In this document: in pieces, positions 40,053 to 42,768 of the stretch
Numbering within the stretch: the first letter of the stretch is position 1
Layout of the letters: each line of letters begins with the position of its first letter
The notes under the pieces: generated by a model
The model's database searches: none
What the model was told of the DNA's origin: nothing
The model's input: only the letters and a program-made list of their open reading frames with translations
DNA from: Acidimicrobiaceae bacterium
GTDB taxonomy: Bacteria > Actinomycetota > Acidimicrobiia > Acidimicrobiales > Aldehydirespiratoraceae
Direction of reading: 5' to 3'
Assembly: GCA_026710865.1 (NCBI GenBank)
Contig: JAPOQG010000360.1
Span: 1-42,768 of the forward strand
Length of the DNA: 42,768 nt
Made by a program: the position numbers and the translations under genes

Positions 40053-41035
40053 TCAGTTGCCCATGCGGCGAACGCCTCCTTCGTGGTCGCGGGGGCGTCG
40101 AGCCAGCGGATTCGGGGGTCGCGGCGGAACCAGCGCTCCTGGCGGCGGGCGAACCGGCGTGTGCGCACGATGGCGAGTTCCAACGCCTCTTCGAGACTTG
40201 CCTCCCCTCGCACATGTTCGAGCAGTTCCTTGTAGCCGAGAGCCTGGGACGCGGTGCGCGAGATCGGGCGTTCGGCGAGGGCTCTCACCTCGTCGAGGAA
40301 GCCGTCGTCCATCTGGCGCTGGTAGCGGGCCGCGATGCGTTCGTCGAGGCGGTCACGATCCCAGCGCAGCCCGACCTGGACGAACGGTGTGGGCGGGTAG
40401 TGCCCCAGGCCCGGTCCATAGGAGGAGAAGGGCTCGCCGCTGCCGACGGTGACTTCGAGGGCCCGCACGATCCTGCGCCGGTTGGTGGGCTCCATGCGGC
40501 CGGCGGCCACCGGGTCGAGATCGGCCAGGCGGCGATGCAGGGCCTCGGTGTCGGAGTCGGTCTCAAGCTCGGCCCGAACCTCCGGGTAGCGGCCGGGGAT
40601 CTTCAGATCGTCGATCACGGCCCGCACGTACAGGCCTGTCCCGCCCACCAGGACCGGCGCGTTGTGCCGGTCGCGGATCTCGCCGATCGCCGCCCGGGCC
40701 CGGTCCTGGAGCTCGGCCACCGCGAACTCCTCGCTGGGGTCGACCAGGTTGATCAGGTGGTGGGGCACCTCGGCCTGCTCAGCCTCAGTGGGGGTGGCCG
40801 TGCCGATGTCCATGCCCCGATAGACCTGCATCGAGTCGAGCGCCACGATCTCGGCGCCGCCGATCAGCCGGGCCACGCCCGTCGCCAGGTCCGACTTGCC
40901 GGAGGCGGTGGGGCCGACGACCACCAGCGGCCGCTCCGCGAGCCTCCTGCGATCAGCAGACGGCAGGCCCTCGCCGCTGTGTCCCGGCGTCCGCGGCTGC
41001 TCCCCGCCAGCTGGTGCTCGCCGCTTCGAGATCAC
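40040..41035 (-). CDS. miaA: tRNA dimethylallyltransferase
   Basis: Isopentenylates A37 of tRNAs reading UNN codons, the substrate step for MiaB. Motifs are VVVGPTASGKSDLATGVA (P-loop), IVALDSMQVYRGMDIGTATP, VPHHLINLVDP, VLVGGTGLYVRAVIDDL and RRRIVRALEV, then LGYKELLEHVRGEASLEEA and VRTRRFARRQERWFRRDPRIRWLD. About 331 aa if started at GTG (MISKRRAPAGG); a TTG overlapping the miaB stop by four bases is the other candidate. The unusual 40-residue N-terminal lead before the P-loop is poorly conserved. The very 3' end lies inside an inverted repeat. Confidence 0.94.
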   Translation of the reverse strand: MISKRRAPAGGEQPRTPGHSGEGLPSADRRRLAERPLVVVGPTASGKSDLATGVARLIGGAEIVALDSMQVYRGMDIGTATPTEAEQAEVPHHLINLVDPSEEFAVAELQDRARAAIGEIRDRHNAPVLVGGTGLYVRAVIDDLKIPGRYPEVRAELETDSDTEALHRRLADLDPVAAGRMEPTNRRRIVRALEVTVGSGEPFSSYGPGLGHYPPTPFVQVGLRWDRDRLDERIAARYQRQMDDGFLDEVRALAERPISRTASQALGYKELLEHVRGEASLEEALELAIVRTRRFARRQERWFRRDPRIRWLDAPATTKEAFAAWATDCTI

Positions 41036-41055
41036 CGCCTCGCCAGCTCGCGGCG

Positions 41056-42768
41056 TCAAGTCGCGGCGACGGCCACGGGGATCAGGCGACGGCCCGCCGA
41101 TGCTGGCACCGCGGTGGCGGCAGTCACATCGGGCGGCGTCTCGATGTCGACCAGGGAGCCCTGCAGGAAGTTCGCCGCGGCCGAGGCCACCTCGACCCGG
41201 GCGTACGTTCCGGGGCGGGGCGCTCCGCCGGACGGCGACGGGAAGTGGACCAGAGTGTTGCGCCGGGTGCGGCCGGTGGTGACCGAGGAATCCTTCTTGC
41301 TGGGCCCCTCGACCACAACCTCCTCGACCCGACCGATACGGGCCTCGTTGGCGAGGCGGCTGGAGCGCTCGATCACTCGCCGCAGCCTCTCGTAGCGCTC
41401 CACGGAGACGTCGTGGGGCACGAACCGGTCGCCCATCTCCGCAGCCGCGGTGCCGGGCCGGGGCGAGAAGATGAACGTGAACGCGCTGTCGTAGCGGGCC
41501 TCGGCCGCAACCTCCAGGGTCTGGACGAAGTCCTGTTCGGTCTCGCCGGGGAACCCGACGATGATGTCGGTGGACACAGCCAGGTCCTCCACGGCGGCCC
41601 GGGCCGCCCGCAGGCGCTCCAGGTAGCGCTCGGCGGTGTAGCCCCGGCGCATGGCCCGCAGCACGGCGTCGCTGCCGGACTGCAGCGGCAGGTGCAGGTG
41701 CTCGCACACGGCCGGTACCTCGGCCATGGCCGCGATCGTCTCGGGCCGCAGATCCTTGGGATGCGGGCTGGTGAAGCGCACCCGCCGGATGCCGTCGATC
41801 TCACCGACCTCACGAAGCAGGTCGGCGAACAGCGGCCGGGCCCGCCGGTCGGAGGTCCAGCGCGACCCGCACCACCAAGCGTCGTCGCCGGGCGGATCCT
41901 GCCCGCGGCCATTGCCGGTGACATTCACGCAGCCATCACCGTCCGCGCTCGCGCCGAGGTCGTTGCCGTTAGCACTCACGCAGCCATCACCAGCCGCGCT
42001 CGCACCGAGGTCGTTGCCGTTAGCACTCACGCAGCCATCACCGGCCGCGCTCACACCGAGGTCGTTGCCGTTAGTGCTCACGCAGCCATCGCCGGCCGCG
42101 CTCGCACCGCTACCGCTCCCCCGGCGCGACAGGGCGAGGTCGCGGCCGTAGCTGTTGACGTTCTGGCCGAGCAGGGTCACCTCGTTGACACCGCCGGCGG
42201 CCAGCGCCCGAACTTCGTCGACCAACTCGCCGAACGGCCGGCTGATCTCGGGGCCGCGGACTGCGGGCACGATGCAGAACGTGCAGTTGTTGTCGCACCC
42301 GATCTGGATCGTCACCCAGGCCGAGTGCTCGGCCTCGCGGCGCGCCGGCAGGGCCGACGGGAAGGCCTCGGCGTCGTCGCGGACCGTCTCGGCGAGGATC
42401 TCCACGACCGGTCCGTGCCGCCGGGCGTGGTCGACGAGCTCGGCCGCCCGGTGCACGTTGTGGGTGCCGAACACCACGTCGACGTGCCCGGCCCGCTCCC
42501 GGACCAGCTCCCGGTCCTTCTGGGCCAGGCAGCCGGCAACCGCGATCAGCGCGTCGGGCCGCTTCGCCTTCACCGCCTTGAGCCGGCCCAGAGCGCCGTA
42601 CAGCTTGTTGTCGGCGTTCTCGCGGATGCAGCAGGTGTTGAGCACCATCACGTCGGCCTCCTCCAACACGGAGGCGCGCTGGTACCCGTCACCCTCGAGC
42701 AGACCCGCGATCCGCTCGGAGTCGTGCTCGTTCATCTGGCACCCGAAGGTACGGATGGCGTAAGTCCG
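41056..42768 (-). CDS. miaB: tRNA-2-methylthio-N6-dimethylallyladenosine synthase (5' end outside window)
   Basis: Radical-SAM methylthiotransferase that adds a methylthio group to i6A37. The frame stays open to the right edge and reads YAIRTFGCQMNEHDSERI, so the true start lies just beyond the window. The UPF0004 domain supplies three Cys (FGCQ, NTCCIREN, AGCLAQ). The radical-SAM cluster is GCDNNCTFCIVP, and LGQNVNSYG and VRFTSPHPKDL follow. The TRAM domain lies near the C terminus (PSKKDSSVTTGRTRRNTLVHF). Between NVNSYGRDL and the FADLLREV segment sits an 85-residue insert made of tandem repeats. It probably leads the miaB-miaA unit. Confidence 0.94.
   Translation of the reverse strand, partial: RTYAIRTFGCQMNEHDSERIAGLLEGDGYQRASVLEEADVMVLNTCCIRENADNKLYGALGRLKAVKAKRPDALIAVAGCLAQKDRELVRERAGHVDVVFGTHNVHRAAELVDHARRHGPVVEILAETVRDDAEAFPSALPARREAEHSAWVTIQIGCDNNCTFCIVPAVRGPEISRPFGELVDEVRALAAGGVNEVTLLGQNVNSYGRDLALSRRGSGSGASAAGDGCVSTNGNDLGVSAAGDGCVSANGNDLGASAAGDGCVSANGNDLGASADGDGCVNVTGNGRGQDPPGDDAWWCGSRWTSDRRARPLFADLLREVGEIDGIRRVRFTSPHPKDLRPETIAAMAEVPAVCEHLHLPLQSGSDAVLRAMRRGYTAERYLERLRAARAAVEDLAVSTDIIVGFPGETEQDFVQTLEVAAEARYDSAFTFIFSPRPGTAAAEMGDRFVPHDVSVERYERLRRVIERSSRLANEARIGRVEEVVVEGPSKKDSSVTTGRTRRNTLVHFPSPSGGAPRPGTYARVEVASAAANFLQGSLVDIETPPDVTAATAVPASAGRRLIPVAVAAT
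41929..42132. repeat. Four 51-bp tandem repeats inside miaB
   Basis: Four units with an exact 51-bp period encode GASAAGDGCVSANGNDL and close variants (VSTNGNDL, VNVTGNG). Each unit contains one Cys. Differences between units are single bases. The array lies between conserved radical-SAM segments and keeps the frame. Confidence 0.95.

Noticed and set aside
41059-41707. Upstream extension of the miaA ORF into miaB
   Set aside because: The extension overlaps the functional TRAM and radical-SAM end of miaB in another frame and is Arg/Gly-rich noise.
41929-42132. CRISPR-like array
   Set aside because: The units are contiguous with no unique spacers and keep the miaB reading frame, so this is a coding tandem repeat.

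Overview
The window is a contiguous 42.8-kb piece of a very GC-rich chromosome with dense, short-spaced genes. Several markers point to an actinobacterium (Actinomycetota). There are two tiny actinobacterial-type ribosomal protein genes (bS22 and bL37), an Rpf-like secreted lytic protein next to rsmA, lexA divergent from a LysM protein across CGAAC/GTTCG-type SOS boxes, and a soluble acyl-ACP desaturase. From memory, two blocks resemble the gene order of Mycobacterium tuberculosis: rsmI-metG-tatD-rpf-rsmA-ispE-prs, and miaB-miaA-dapF-hflX-lexA. A deep-branching class such as Acidimicrobiia would fit the extra insertions, but that is inference. Both ends cut genes: prs on the left and miaB on the right.

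Layout. 0-6.7 kb: prs and a tRNA-Gln, then a plus-strand pair (a 100-aa protein and a large ImmA/IrrE-type metallopeptidase), bS22, ispE, an orphan CoxL/xanthine-dehydrogenase-type subunit, and rsmA. 6.7-13.4 kb: Rpf-like protein, tatD, metG, rsmI, DUF192 protein, acyl-ACP desaturase, ychF and bL37, all on the minus strand. 13.7-16.4 kb: a small accessory stretch with an unknown protein coupled to a nucleotidyltransferase, a DCC-family protein and a PHP-domain phosphoesterase. 16.5-22.6 kb: a BMP-type (nucleoside-like) ABC importer of lipoprotein, double ATPase and two permeases, ending in a phytanoyl-CoA-dioxygenase-like enzyme with no gap. 22.8-27.4 kb: lgt, a long acyl-CoA dehydrogenase, a YihY-type membrane protein and two NTF2/SnoaL-fold proteins. 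27.4-32.8 kb: a B12-dependent ribonucleotide reductase, a RibD-type reductase, and the LysM/lexA SOS module. 32.9-42.8 kb: minus-strand dapE, dapD, dapC, hflX, dapF, an AAA/DUF4143 ATPase, miaA and miaB.

The most unusual content is repetitive DNA. A dispersed family of about 90-100 bp has four good copies and one fragment. One copy lies in frame inside the ribonucleotide reductase just before its zinc-binding tail, and another forms the C terminus of the DCC-family protein. Differences among the copies fall mostly on third codon positions of one reading frame, SEAxARAARERSEQERE. miaB carries four 51-bp tandem units with one cysteine each, inserted inside an otherwise normal MiaB. rsmI begins with a duplicated start region that offers two in-frame GTG codons.

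Functional links visible in the window are tRNA and rRNA maintenance (metG, rsmA, rsmI, miaA, miaB), meso-diaminopimelate synthesis by the succinylase route (dapD, dapC, dapE, dapF), and DNA damage response (lexA with the LysM protein). Most of the ORF track is antisense or out-of-frame shadow caused by the high GC content. No CRISPR array, insertion sequence or rRNA gene was seen.
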